DNA from: CBDHCC01 sp965219235
GTDB lineage: Bacteria > Pseudomonadota > Alphaproteobacteria > Sphingomonadales > Sphingomonadaceae
Length of the DNA: 64,000 nt
Reading direction: 5' to 3'
NCBI GenBank assembly: GCA_965219235.1
Contig: OZ244721.1
Span: 62,001-126,000, forward strand
Under the pieces are notes generated by a model. It saw only the letters and a program-made list of their open reading frames with translations, made no database searches and was not told the DNA's origin. Numbering within the stretch: the first letter of the stretch is position 1; every line of letters begins with the position of its first letter. This document shows positions 55,331 to 62,760 of the stretch, piece after piece. The position numbers were made by a program, and so were the translations under genes.

Positions 55331-57019
55331 ATGGTTTTGCACACATCAACGATGAGCGGCCGCGACCCTGCGCTGCCCTTGCTTGGCTTGCCGGACCGGA
55401 GCGGTCCGCTGCCGTTTCGTTGGTGGCGCCACTATCTGCGTGTCGGACTGGAGGCGCTCTGGGCCGAGCCACGCACTGTTCTGGCGGCCATGTGGTGGTG
55501 GTTACGTGGAAAGCGGCTGCGTGCCCGGACCCTCTTTGCGCCCGTTATCGGGCGTTCGCCCCACGCATACGATCTTTGGATGGCACGGCGTGAACCCCGT
55601 CTCCGCTTTCGGACGAGCGAAGACGTCAGCTCTCCGTTGGCCCACATCGTGCCGGTGGTAAGGGCCGACGATTCCGATGATGCTTCTGTGGCTGACACGC
55701 TGGAATCCCTGGGCACCGCGAGCGCATCGGCAATCATAGTCGGCGGCCGTCCCGGTGACCGGACCGTCACCGCGTTCGCAGATGTGAGGGAAAGGATTGA
55801 GCGGATCCAGGACCCCTGGCTGATGCCCCTGCGCGCAGGGGACCGGCTCGCCGCCGGAGCGCTGGAGGTCTATTCGCACGCTGTCCGTTCTGCGCGTGCT
55901 GCGGTCATCTATGCGGATGACGATCTAATCGACCAGAGCGGGCAAAGGCACGCGCCGCATTTCAAAGCGGATTGGAACGCCGAACTCTACAGACATTTCG
56001 ACTTCGTGAGCGGCTCGGGTGTGGTGAGGGTTCCGTACGCAACCTTCGAACTGGTGGGCCGCGCATCCGATTGGATGGAGCGGTTGTTCCGCGATGCGGC
56101 AGAGTTCGGCGGGGAGCACATCCCCCTCATCCTCCACCATCGAAGATCGCGCTCGACGCCAAGCGTTGCTGCGCTGGTGCCGCGCGAAACCGCGTCCCTG
56201 CCCTGCGTCACTGCGATCATACCCAGTAGGAACAGACTCGACCTGTTGCGTACCTGCATCAAGGGCTTGGAGCGAACCATCTACCCCGACCTCGAGGTGA
56301 TCGTGGTCGACAACGGCAGCGACGAGCCTCAGTCCCTCGCCTACCTCGATGCCCTCGATCCGGCGCGAGTCACCGTGCTGCGCCATCCGGGACCGTTCAA
56401 CTATTCCGCCATGATCAACGCCGGCTCGGCCGTGGCGCGCGGCCAGTATCTTTGCCTGTTGAACAACGACCTTGAGTTCACAGAACCTGACTGGCTGCGT
56501 ATTCTCGTATCCCGTGCGCTGGAACCTGGCATCGGAGCCGTCGGCGGGATGCTGCTCTATCCGGACCAATCGATCCAGCATGCCGGCATCGTCCTAGGCG
56601 TCGGAGGATGCGCGGGCCATGCACACCGCGGACTTCGCCCGGAGGAGGAGGGCTATCACTGGCGCCACGCGCTTCCGCAGCTTGTGTCCGCGGTGACCGG
56701 CGCAGTGCTGGTCGTCGAGCGTAGCAAGTTCAACGCTGTTGGCGGCTTGAACGCCGATGAGCTGAAGGTCGCGTTCAGCGATGTCGATCTGTGCTTGCGG
56801 TTGAACGCGAACGGATGGCGAACTCTCTACGAACCGAGAGCGATGGTGGTGCATCATGAGTCCGCATCGCGCGGCTCCGAACGGGACAAGGTGAGCTCGG
56901 TCCGGCTCGCCCGTGAGGTCGCCGCCTTTCAACGAATGTGGAACACGCAGACGCACCGGGATCCATGGCATCCTCCACAACTCAGCCGCTTCAGCGAACA
57001 ATTCGTGATCGCGCCTTGA
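55331..57019 (+). CDS. glycosyltransferase family 2 with long N-terminal extension
   Basis: A 562-residue protein. The C-terminal half is a GT2 domain: VTAIIPSRNRLDLLRTCI, VIVVDNGSDEPQSL, LCLLNNDLEFTEPDWL (D-x-D-like) and AFSDVDLCLRLNANGWR. The first ~290 residues hold a weaker related module (AAVIYADDDLIDQSG, WNAELYRHFDFVSG), so the protein may be a fused double transferase. Probably assembles the capsule chain. ATG at 55352 is an alternative start. Confidence 0.85.
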   Translation: MVLHTSTMSGRDPALPLLGLPDRSGPLPFRWWRHYLRVGLEALWAEPRTVLAAMWWWLRGKRLRARTLFAPVIGRSPHAYDLWMARREPRLRFRTSEDVSSPLAHIVPVVRADDSDDASVADTLESLGTASASAIIVGGRPGDRTVTAFADVRERIERIQDPWLMPLRAGDRLAAGALEVYSHAVRSARAAVIYADDDLIDQSGQRHAPHFKADWNAELYRHFDFVSGSGVVRVPYATFELVGRASDWMERLFRDAAEFGGEHIPLILHHRRSRSTPSVAALVPRETASLPCVTAIIPSRNRLDLLRTCIKGLERTIYPDLEVIVVDNGSDEPQSLAYLDALDPARVTVLRHPGPFNYSAMINAGSAVARGQYLCLLNNDLEFTEPDWLRILVSRALEPGIGAVGGMLLYPDQSIQHAGIVLGVGGCAGHAHRGLRPEEEGYHWRHALPQLVSAVTGAVLVVERSKFNAVGGLNADELKVAFSDVDLCLRLNANGWRTLYEPRAMVVHHESASRGSERDKVSSVRLAREVAAFQRMWNTQTHRDPWHPPQLSRFSEQFVIAP

Positions 57020-57813
57020 CAGGCTTGGAGCTGCGGCCGCTGGCGCCCGAGATCAGGCCATCCATTCCGGACGTCACATTGTGCGCAGTGTCGTCCGTGA
57101 ACATGCCAGCCACCGTGGCGGCGCTCCAGCGATCTCTGGCTCACGCCGATTTCGCCGCGTGCGTGCTGCTGTCCGATGTGACACCTGCTGAGCTCGATCC
57201 GAGGATACGCCATGTGACCATCGATCGGCTGGAGACATCGATAGCCTATTCCCACTTCATGCTTAAATGCCTGGTCGACTACGTGTCGACCCGACATTGC
57301 TTGCTGGTGCAATGGGATGGCTTTGTGCTGGACGGGCGACGCTGGAATCCGCAGTTCTTGGACTACGACTACATCGGCGCTGTCTGGCCCCAGTTCGACG
57401 ATGGCTTCGATGTCGGCAATGGTGGCTTCTCGTTGCGAAGCCGGCGGCTGATGAGCGCATGCCAAAGTCCGGACTTCCAGATGCATCATCCCGAGGACGT
57501 GGCAATAGGCCGCACGAACCGTGCCTGGCTGGAGGCCAAAGGGATGCGCTTCGCCGACGAGCAGGTCGCGGACACCTTCTCCTGCGAACGCCAGGGAAAA
57601 CTGTCCCGCAGCTTCGGGTTTCACGGGGTTTTCAATATGCCGGACGCCATCGGACCCGAGGAGTTCTGGACCATTTACCGGGGACTTGATGACCGCACAT
57701 CCGCCAGGACCGATGCGCGGCGGCTGCTACGCGACCTGCGGCACGGCAAGGGTGCTGTGGCGCGGCGAGTGCGCCTCTGGGCTGACCGTTACCTGCGCTC
57801 ACCTTTCCTCTGA
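57016..57813 (+). CDS. DUF5672 family protein
   Basis: Roughly 265 residues of a family found in surface-glycan clusters and thought to be glycosyltransferase-like. Landmarks are PDVTLCAVSSVNMPATVAAL, CLLVQWDGFVLDGRRW, YDYIGAVWPQFDDG and VGNGGFSLRSRRLM. I favour a TTG start that overlaps the GT2 stop (TTGA); ATG codons at 56938 and 56965 lie further inside the GT2 gene. Its end overlaps convergent kdsA by 15 bases. Confidence 0.78.
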   Translation: MTGLELRPLAPEIRPSIPDVTLCAVSSVNMPATVAALQRSLAHADFAACVLLSDVTPAELDPRIRHVTIDRLETSIAYSHFMLKCLVDYVSTRHCLLVQWDGFVLDGRRWNPQFLDYDYIGAVWPQFDDGFDVGNGGFSLRSRRLMSACQSPDFQMHHPEDVAIGRTNRAWLEAKGMRFADEQVADTFSCERQGKLSRSFGFHGVFNMPDAIGPEEFWTIYRGLDDRTSARTDARRLLRDLRHGKGAVARRVRLWADRYLRSPFL

Positions 57814-58710
57814 AGAACCGGGGTGGACGTCTGATTCGAGCGGGTCCAGGCGATCGAACGCCTTCACAAGCCGGTCGATCGCCACCACCTGGTCCAGGAA
57901 CGGTGCCAGACGCTGCAGTGGCAGCGCGCATGGCCCATCGCACAGAGCCTGATCGGGATCGGGATGGGCTTCGACAAACAGGCCGGCGATGCCGACCGCC
58001 AACCCAGCTCGTGCCAGCGCGGCGGTCTGAGGTCCTCGTCCGTCGGCGCCGTCCTCCCGCGCCCCGGGTTGTTGCAGGGCATGGGTCACATCCAAGATGA
58101 CTGGGGCCATCCGCTTCATCTGATCCATGCCGAGCATATCGACGATCAGGTTGTTGTACCCGAAGCTCGATCCACGTTCGCACAGCAACACTCGGTGGTT
58201 TCCGGCTTCGGCGCACTTTCCAATGATGTGCCGCATCTCCGCGGGCGCCAGGAACTGCGGCTTCTTCACGTTGATAACCGTGCCGGTGCGCGCCATCGCG
58301 ACCACAAGGTCGGTTTGTCGCGCCAGAAAGGCAGGAAGTTGGATGATGTCGGCGACCTCTGCGACTGGCAGAGCCTGCCAGGGCTCGTGAACGTCGGTCA
58401 GGATCGGCACACCGAACCGGTCCTTGATATCCTGCAGAATTCGCAGGCCTCGTTCGAGGCCCGGTCCGCGGTAGGAAGTGATCGACGACCGGTTTGCTTT
58501 GTCAAAGCTTGCTTTGAAAACGAACGCGAGATCACGTTCACGCGCCGCCTGTGCGAACGCCGACGCCACCTCTTGTGCCAGATCGGCTGACTCCAATACG
58601 TTCATGCCTCCAATCAGAACAAAGGGCGCATCGTTCCGAAAGCAAACGCCATTCCCCAGTTTCACTTCGGCAATCACGGGAGATCCTTGTTTCAGACGAG
58701 AGGAAGGCAA
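57799..58710 (-). CDS. kdsA: 3-deoxy-8-phosphooctulonate (Kdo-8-P) synthase
   Basis: Condenses arabinose 5-phosphate with phosphoenolpyruvate to form Kdo 8-phosphate. The 303-residue product has GGMNVLESADL, FKASFDKANRSSITSYRGPG, ILTDVHEPWQ, ERGSSFGYNNL and VEAHPDPDQALCDGPCALPL. It is about 20 residues longer at the C-terminus than usual. With kdsD and kdsB it completes CMP-Kdo supply except for the phosphatase. Three bases separate it from the tail-fibre-like gene upstream. Confidence 0.94.
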   Translation of the reverse strand: MPSSRLKQGSPVIAEVKLGNGVCFRNDAPFVLIGGMNVLESADLAQEVASAFAQAARERDLAFVFKASFDKANRSSITSYRGPGLERGLRILQDIKDRFGVPILTDVHEPWQALPVAEVADIIQLPAFLARQTDLVVAMARTGTVINVKKPQFLAPAEMRHIIGKCAEAGNHRVLLCERGSSFGYNNLIVDMLGMDQMKRMAPVILDVTHALQQPGAREDGADGRGPQTAALARAGLAVGIAGLFVEAHPDPDQALCDGPCALPLQRLAPFLDQVVAIDRLVKAFDRLDPLESDVHPGSSEER

Positions 58711-58713
58711 CTG

Positions 58714-59748
58714 CTAGAAGGCGCGCCAGGCGCGGCCGTCGCACTTCACGAACGTCTTTGCGAGACCACCACCATCCTCCACAACCTCACCCCAGGCCTT
58801 CGGTGCCGTTCGAGCATCATCGACAAAGGCGATCGCGCCTGCGCCCGAGCCGCTGCCGCATGGCGGCAGGTCCGCGAAACGGCTCGTCCCCAGATCGAGG
58901 ATCTGCGTGTGGGTGGCGGCATAGCGGCGGGACGCGGCGCCCAGATCGTGCGAACGGTCCTCAAGTGGGGCGACATCGCCTCCGATGAAGGCTCCATCGC
59001 GGCCGCGAATGTATGCGACTGGAGCACCGCTCGAGTTCACCGCTTCGAAGTAATTGCGCCAGTTCGCATGGCCGGAATCCGCCGCCCGCACAGCGGCGGA
59101 CAGGTGCTCGCCATCCTCGGCGATGGCCAACAGGCCGAACTCGCCCCCGTCGCGCGAATTTACGACGCCCAGCTGTGTTCGCACGGCCCGAACGGGCTTG
59201 CCGTGTTCATCCGCCGCGAAGGTGTAGGACTCCAGGGTCGTCGCGAAGCCCTCACGGGCACCGACATTCGCCAGGATCGCCGCCGCATCGCTCTTTGCCT
59301 GGCGCACGAACACACTCAGACCATTGCTTTCACCCTGCAACTGCGAGCGTTCCCATCTTGGCCGAACGTTGACGAGCGAGAGAGCGTAGCTGGCGCTGTC
59401 GGCGGTCGAGAGTCCAGGCCCGGAGTCGGGTCCGTTCGCGCCGTCACTGACTTCGATCGTCTGCGCAACCTGTGCCGTTTTTCGCCTTCCGATAAGCGCG
59501 ATGCACGTCCGCGATTGTGCGGTCGTACCGTTGCCGTCGGGAGCGACGCCGATGAGACCACCGGCACGGGAGTCAGAACCATCCTGCACCTCCGGGATCG
59601 CACAGGGTTCCATGCCCGTGTCGGGCACGGCATCGGCGGCTTGCGATCCGGCCTCGGTATCCACAACGGCAATCGGATCACGTTCCACCTCGGCTTGACC
59701 CAAGGCGCTGAGAGCGGAGGCGGCGAGGACAAGGATCACGACTGGCAT
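58714..59748 (-). CDS. secreted protein resembling a phage tail fibre/adhesin
   Basis: About 344 residues starting MPVVILVLAASALSALGQAE, a probable signal peptide, preceded by AGGAG at eight bases. The middle and C-terminus resemble tail-fibre or trimeric-adhesin segments: ESNGLSVFVRQAKSDAA, NWRNYFEAVNSSGAPVAYI, HDLGAASRRYAATH and GAGAIAFVDDARTAPKAWG. No other phage gene is near. Sitting immediately upstream of kdsA in the same direction, it could be a surface protein tied to the capsule. Function unknown. Confidence 0.65.
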   Translation of the reverse strand: MPVVILVLAASALSALGQAEVERDPIAVVDTEAGSQAADAVPDTGMEPCAIPEVQDGSDSRAGGLIGVAPDGNGTTAQSRTCIALIGRRKTAQVAQTIEVSDGANGPDSGPGLSTADSASYALSLVNVRPRWERSQLQGESNGLSVFVRQAKSDAAAILANVGAREGFATTLESYTFAADEHGKPVRAVRTQLGVVNSRDGGEFGLLAIAEDGEHLSAAVRAADSGHANWRNYFEAVNSSGAPVAYIRGRDGAFIGGDVAPLEDRSHDLGAASRRYAATHTQILDLGTSRFADLPPCGSGSGAGAIAFVDDARTAPKAWGEVVEDGGGLAKTFVKCDGRAWRAF

Positions 59749-59763
59749 GGGCTTCTCTCCTGG

Positions 59764-59793
59764 TGTCGGCTGCTTCACATTAAGCAGCTGACA
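59764..59793. promoter_or_regulatory. dyad upstream of the tail-fibre-like gene
   Basis: TGTC-GCTGCTT and AAGCAGC-GACA form a 12-bp inverted repeat (one mismatch) around a 6-base loop, 15 bases before the minus-strand ATG and between divergent kpsE and this gene. It could be an operator or an mRNA stem masking the ribosome site. Confidence 0.4.
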
Positions 59794-59997
59794 CGCACGA
59801 CGTTGTTACGCCTTGCCGAGCAGCAGCGGAAATCCTTTGAACTCGGCGGCCCGCGCCTTTCAGGCGCCCCCGACTCCCGGCGTGGACGGGTATCTCTCTC
59901 TTGTTTCCCATAGGCACTTCCCATAATGGTTCCGCCATCGGGTCCATCCGGGTTGAGCGCGTGCAACCTGTCAAATCATTCATGTTGTGAGGACGCC

Positions 59998-61131
59998 TTG
60001 CCCGCCAATACGAAACCAGCACCGGCGCATGGCCGGCTGCATCGACACCGATGGCTCTTGCTGTTCGTCGTTCTGCCGACTGTCGTCGCCGCCATCTATT
60101 ACGGCTTCATCGCGACGGATGTCTATCAGTCGGAGTCGCGCTTCGTCATCAAAGCCCCAAGTCAGAAGCAGCCGCAGATCTCGAGCATCGCCAACCTGAT
60201 CCAGTCGACCGGCATGTCCGGCGGCATGGATCAGACGAACGAGGTTCTCGATTATATCGGCTCGCGCGATGCGCTCCGCCAGCTTCAGGCAAGCGCCGAC
60301 ATCAAATCCCGTTTTTCAAGACCGTTCATCGACTGGCTCAGCGGCTACCCACCACCCTTGCGGACCGACAGCTTCGAAAGTCTGTACAAATACTATCGCA
60401 ATATGGTCAGCGCCCGGATCGACAACGACACCAGCTCCGTGGTGCTCACCGTCAAGGCGTTCGAGCCGAAGGACGCCTATGCGATCAACGCCAAGTTGCT
60501 GGGGGCCAGCGAGCAACTGGTGAACCGGCTGAACAGCCGCTTCGAGAAAAAGGCGATCGCGGAGTCGCTGGATCGGGTGCGCGACGCCCAGAACCGGGTG
60601 CGCGACGCGGGTCTGGCCCTGCGGACCTTCCGCAACACCAGCGACGTGCTCGACCCCACGGCCGAGGCCAAGGGCGTGCTGGAGGTCTCCAACGCGCTCG
60701 TCAGTCAGCAGGCGGCCGCACGCGCCAAGCTGGACGCGATGCAGCGCGCGGCGCCGTCCCATCCGTCCATACCCTCGCTCCGACGCCAGATCAGCGCATT
60801 GGGTGTTCAGATCTCGTCGCAGAACAGCCGGGCGGTGGGAACCGACAGCGGGCTCGCGTCGAAACTGACGCAATACGACAACCTGTCGCTGGAGCAGGAG
60901 TTCGCGACCCAGATGCTGGGGCTGGCGAACGCCTCCCTCGAACAATCGCGCACCGAAGCGCAGCGCCAGCAGTTCTACCTCGAACGCGTGGTCGAACCGA
61001 ACATCCCGGACGAAGCGCTCTATCCCAAGCGCCTCCAGCGCGTCCTGGTGGTCGCCGCCGCCGCGCTCGCGCTGTATCTCATCGCCTGGATGCTGATCGT
61101 CGGAATCCTCGAGCACGCGCCTGAGGATTGA
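59998..61131 (+). CDS. kpsE: capsule export inner-membrane protein KpsE-like
   Basis: Links the inner-membrane ABC exporter to the outer membrane in capsule export. The product (377 residues) has an N-terminal helix (WLLLFVVLPTVVAAIYYGFIA), a long periplasmic coiled-coil region (about 170-340) and a C-terminal helix (LVVAAAALALYLIAWMLIVGI), the Wzz/PCP layout. The likely start is TTG with GAGGA upstream (LPANTKPAPAHG). It precedes kpsM by four bases. Confidence 0.88.
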   Translation: MPANTKPAPAHGRLHRHRWLLLFVVLPTVVAAIYYGFIATDVYQSESRFVIKAPSQKQPQISSIANLIQSTGMSGGMDQTNEVLDYIGSRDALRQLQASADIKSRFSRPFIDWLSGYPPPLRTDSFESLYKYYRNMVSARIDNDTSSVVLTVKAFEPKDAYAINAKLLGASEQLVNRLNSRFEKKAIAESLDRVRDAQNRVRDAGLALRTFRNTSDVLDPTAEAKGVLEVSNALVSQQAAARAKLDAMQRAAPSHPSIPSLRRQISALGVQISSQNSRAVGTDSGLASKLTQYDNLSLEQEFATQMLGLANASLEQSRTEAQRQQFYLERVVEPNIPDEALYPKRLQRVLVVAAAALALYLIAWMLIVGILEHAPED

Positions 61132-61135
61132 AGGT

Positions 61136-61918
61136 ATGGCGAGGATGGCCAAGGCCTGGGACGCGCAGCGCCGCGTCATCATCGCGCTCATGATCCGCGA
61201 ACTGACCACCCGTTTCGGGCGCGAGAATATCGGGTTCCTGTGGATCATGGTCGAGCCGCTGCTGTTCGCCGGCCTGGTGGGCATCGTGTACAGCTATATG
61301 ATCGGATCCGCCGAACATGGGGTGGGCGTGGTGGCCTTCATCGCCAGCGGCTATATTCCGCTGACCGTCATGCGCAACTCCTTCAGCCGCTGCGTGAACA
61401 TCTTCCTGGCGAACAGCGCGCTCCTCTACCACCGGCAGGTGCGCATCCTAGACTTCGTGATCGTGCGCTTCATGATAGAAGTGATCGGGGGCATGATGGC
61501 GTATCTCTTCCTGGGAATCGTCCTCATAGTCTTCGGCTTGTTTCCGATCCCCGCCAATCCGGGTTTTCTGCTGTCGGGATGGTCCCTCTACATGCTCTTC
61601 ACCTGCGCGTGTTGTCTGGTGATCGCGCCGTTGTCCGAGTCCTCCGAGGCTCTGGAAAAGCTGCTGCCCGTCACGGTCTACATTGCCATTCCGTTCTCCG
61701 GAACGTTCAACATGGCATCCTGGCTCACCCCCGAAGCCCGCGCGTTCGTGCTCGGCTCCCCGCTCGTGAACGCGATGGAGATGATGCGGTACGGCATCTT
61801 CGGAGACGCTGTGCGACCCTACTACAACATCTGGAATCCTCTCGGCGCGTCCGCCGTCGTCGCCGTGATCGGGCTGATGCTTTGCCGGCGCGCGCGTCGG
61901 AACCTGGTCGTCGAATGA
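61136..61918 (+). CDS. kpsM: capsule ABC exporter, permease KpsM-like
   Basis: A 260-residue permease with six helices of the ABC-2 type, exporting the lipid-linked polysaccharide through the inner membrane. It shows IALMIRELTTRFGRENIGFLW, the usual N-terminal motif, and SGYIPLTVMRNSFSRC. Its stop overlaps the kpsT start (ATGA). Confidence 0.93.
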   Translation: MARMAKAWDAQRRVIIALMIRELTTRFGRENIGFLWIMVEPLLFAGLVGIVYSYMIGSAEHGVGVVAFIASGYIPLTVMRNSFSRCVNIFLANSALLYHRQVRILDFVIVRFMIEVIGGMMAYLFLGIVLIVFGLFPIPANPGFLLSGWSLYMLFTCACCLVIAPLSESSEALEKLLPVTVYIAIPFSGTFNMASWLTPEARAFVLGSPLVNAMEMMRYGIFGDAVRPYYNIWNPLGASAVVAVIGLMLCRRARRNLVVE

Positions 61919-62562
61919 TCTCCTGCACCGACGTTCGCAAAAACTACCCGGTCGGACGACACCAGCGGCAGGTGCTGAAGGGGGTGAACCTCACCATAGG
62001 CCCCAAGGACCGGATTGGCTTGCTGGGCCGCAATGGCGCCGGCAAATCGACGTTGATCAAGCTGATCGGCGGAGTGGAATTGCCGACTTCCGGCCGGATT
62101 CGCAGACAGATGAGTTGCTCATGGCCGCTCGGACTCAATGGCGGCTTTCAGGGCAGCCTGACCGGTTTTGACAATGCGCGATTCATCGCCCGTATTTACG
62201 GGCAAGATTATGACCAGATGCGCAGCTTTGTTGAGGATTTCACAGAGCTTGGCAGCCAGCTGCGAATGCCCGTGAAGACGTACTCTTCAGGAATGCGAGC
62301 GCGGCTTGCCTTTGCGTTATCGCTGGCCATTGAATTCGATTGCTACCTTATCGATGAAGTTCTTCTCGTTGGCGATAAGAACTTTCAGGAAAAATGCCAT
62401 TACGAACTTTTTGACAAACGCAAGGATCGAGCCATCGTTCTCGCTTCCCATAGCGATGAAGCAGTCAAAGAGTATTGTAATCGTGGCGCCTTATTGCACG
62501 GGGGGCACATGAGCGTCTTCGAAGACGTTGACGAAGCGCTTCGCATCTATAATCTTCTTTGA
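61915..62562 (+). CDS. kpsT: capsule ABC exporter, ATPase KpsT-like
   Basis: A 215-residue ABC ATPase. Walker A is GRNGAGKSTL near residue 40, the signature motif reads YSSGMRARLAFALS, Walker B is CYLIDEVLLVGD. The last third is clearly AT-richer than most of the window, with codons such as TTT and AAT, suggesting foreign origin. ATGA overlap with kpsM. The following 198-base gap is also AT-rich and has no recognised gene. Confidence 0.94.
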   Translation: MISCTDVRKNYPVGRHQRQVLKGVNLTIGPKDRIGLLGRNGAGKSTLIKLIGGVELPTSGRIRRQMSCSWPLGLNGGFQGSLTGFDNARFIARIYGQDYDQMRSFVEDFTELGSQLRMPVKTYSSGMRARLAFALSLAIEFDCYLIDEVLLVGDKNFQEKCHYELFDKRKDRAIVLASHSDEAVKEYCNRGALLHGGHMSVFEDVDEALRIYNLL

Positions 62563-62760
62563 CTTTAATTGTTTTTGGTATGGACAGGGTTGCGTTCGAA
62601 TGTTCACCAGTGACACGAAACGTCAACATGCGCCATCGTGTTGCACGCATTGGCAAGGCGCTCGAAGGACTTCTCCGCAGAACCGCGAATTCTTCCATAC
62701 AATTGCCCTGAAGCATGCGCAGACTCTCACACCGCCATGGCGAATCCGATCTGACCGAAA

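Noticed and set aside
58714..59748. Prophage or tailocin region
   Set aside because: Only one tail-like gene is present, with a signal peptide, and no capsid, terminase, lysis or integrase genes nearby.
46551..62562. JUMPstart/ops element for the capsule operon
   Set aside because: No GGCGGTAG was found in the intergenic gaps; the similar GCGGTAGCG near 63967 is inside the RgpF coding region.
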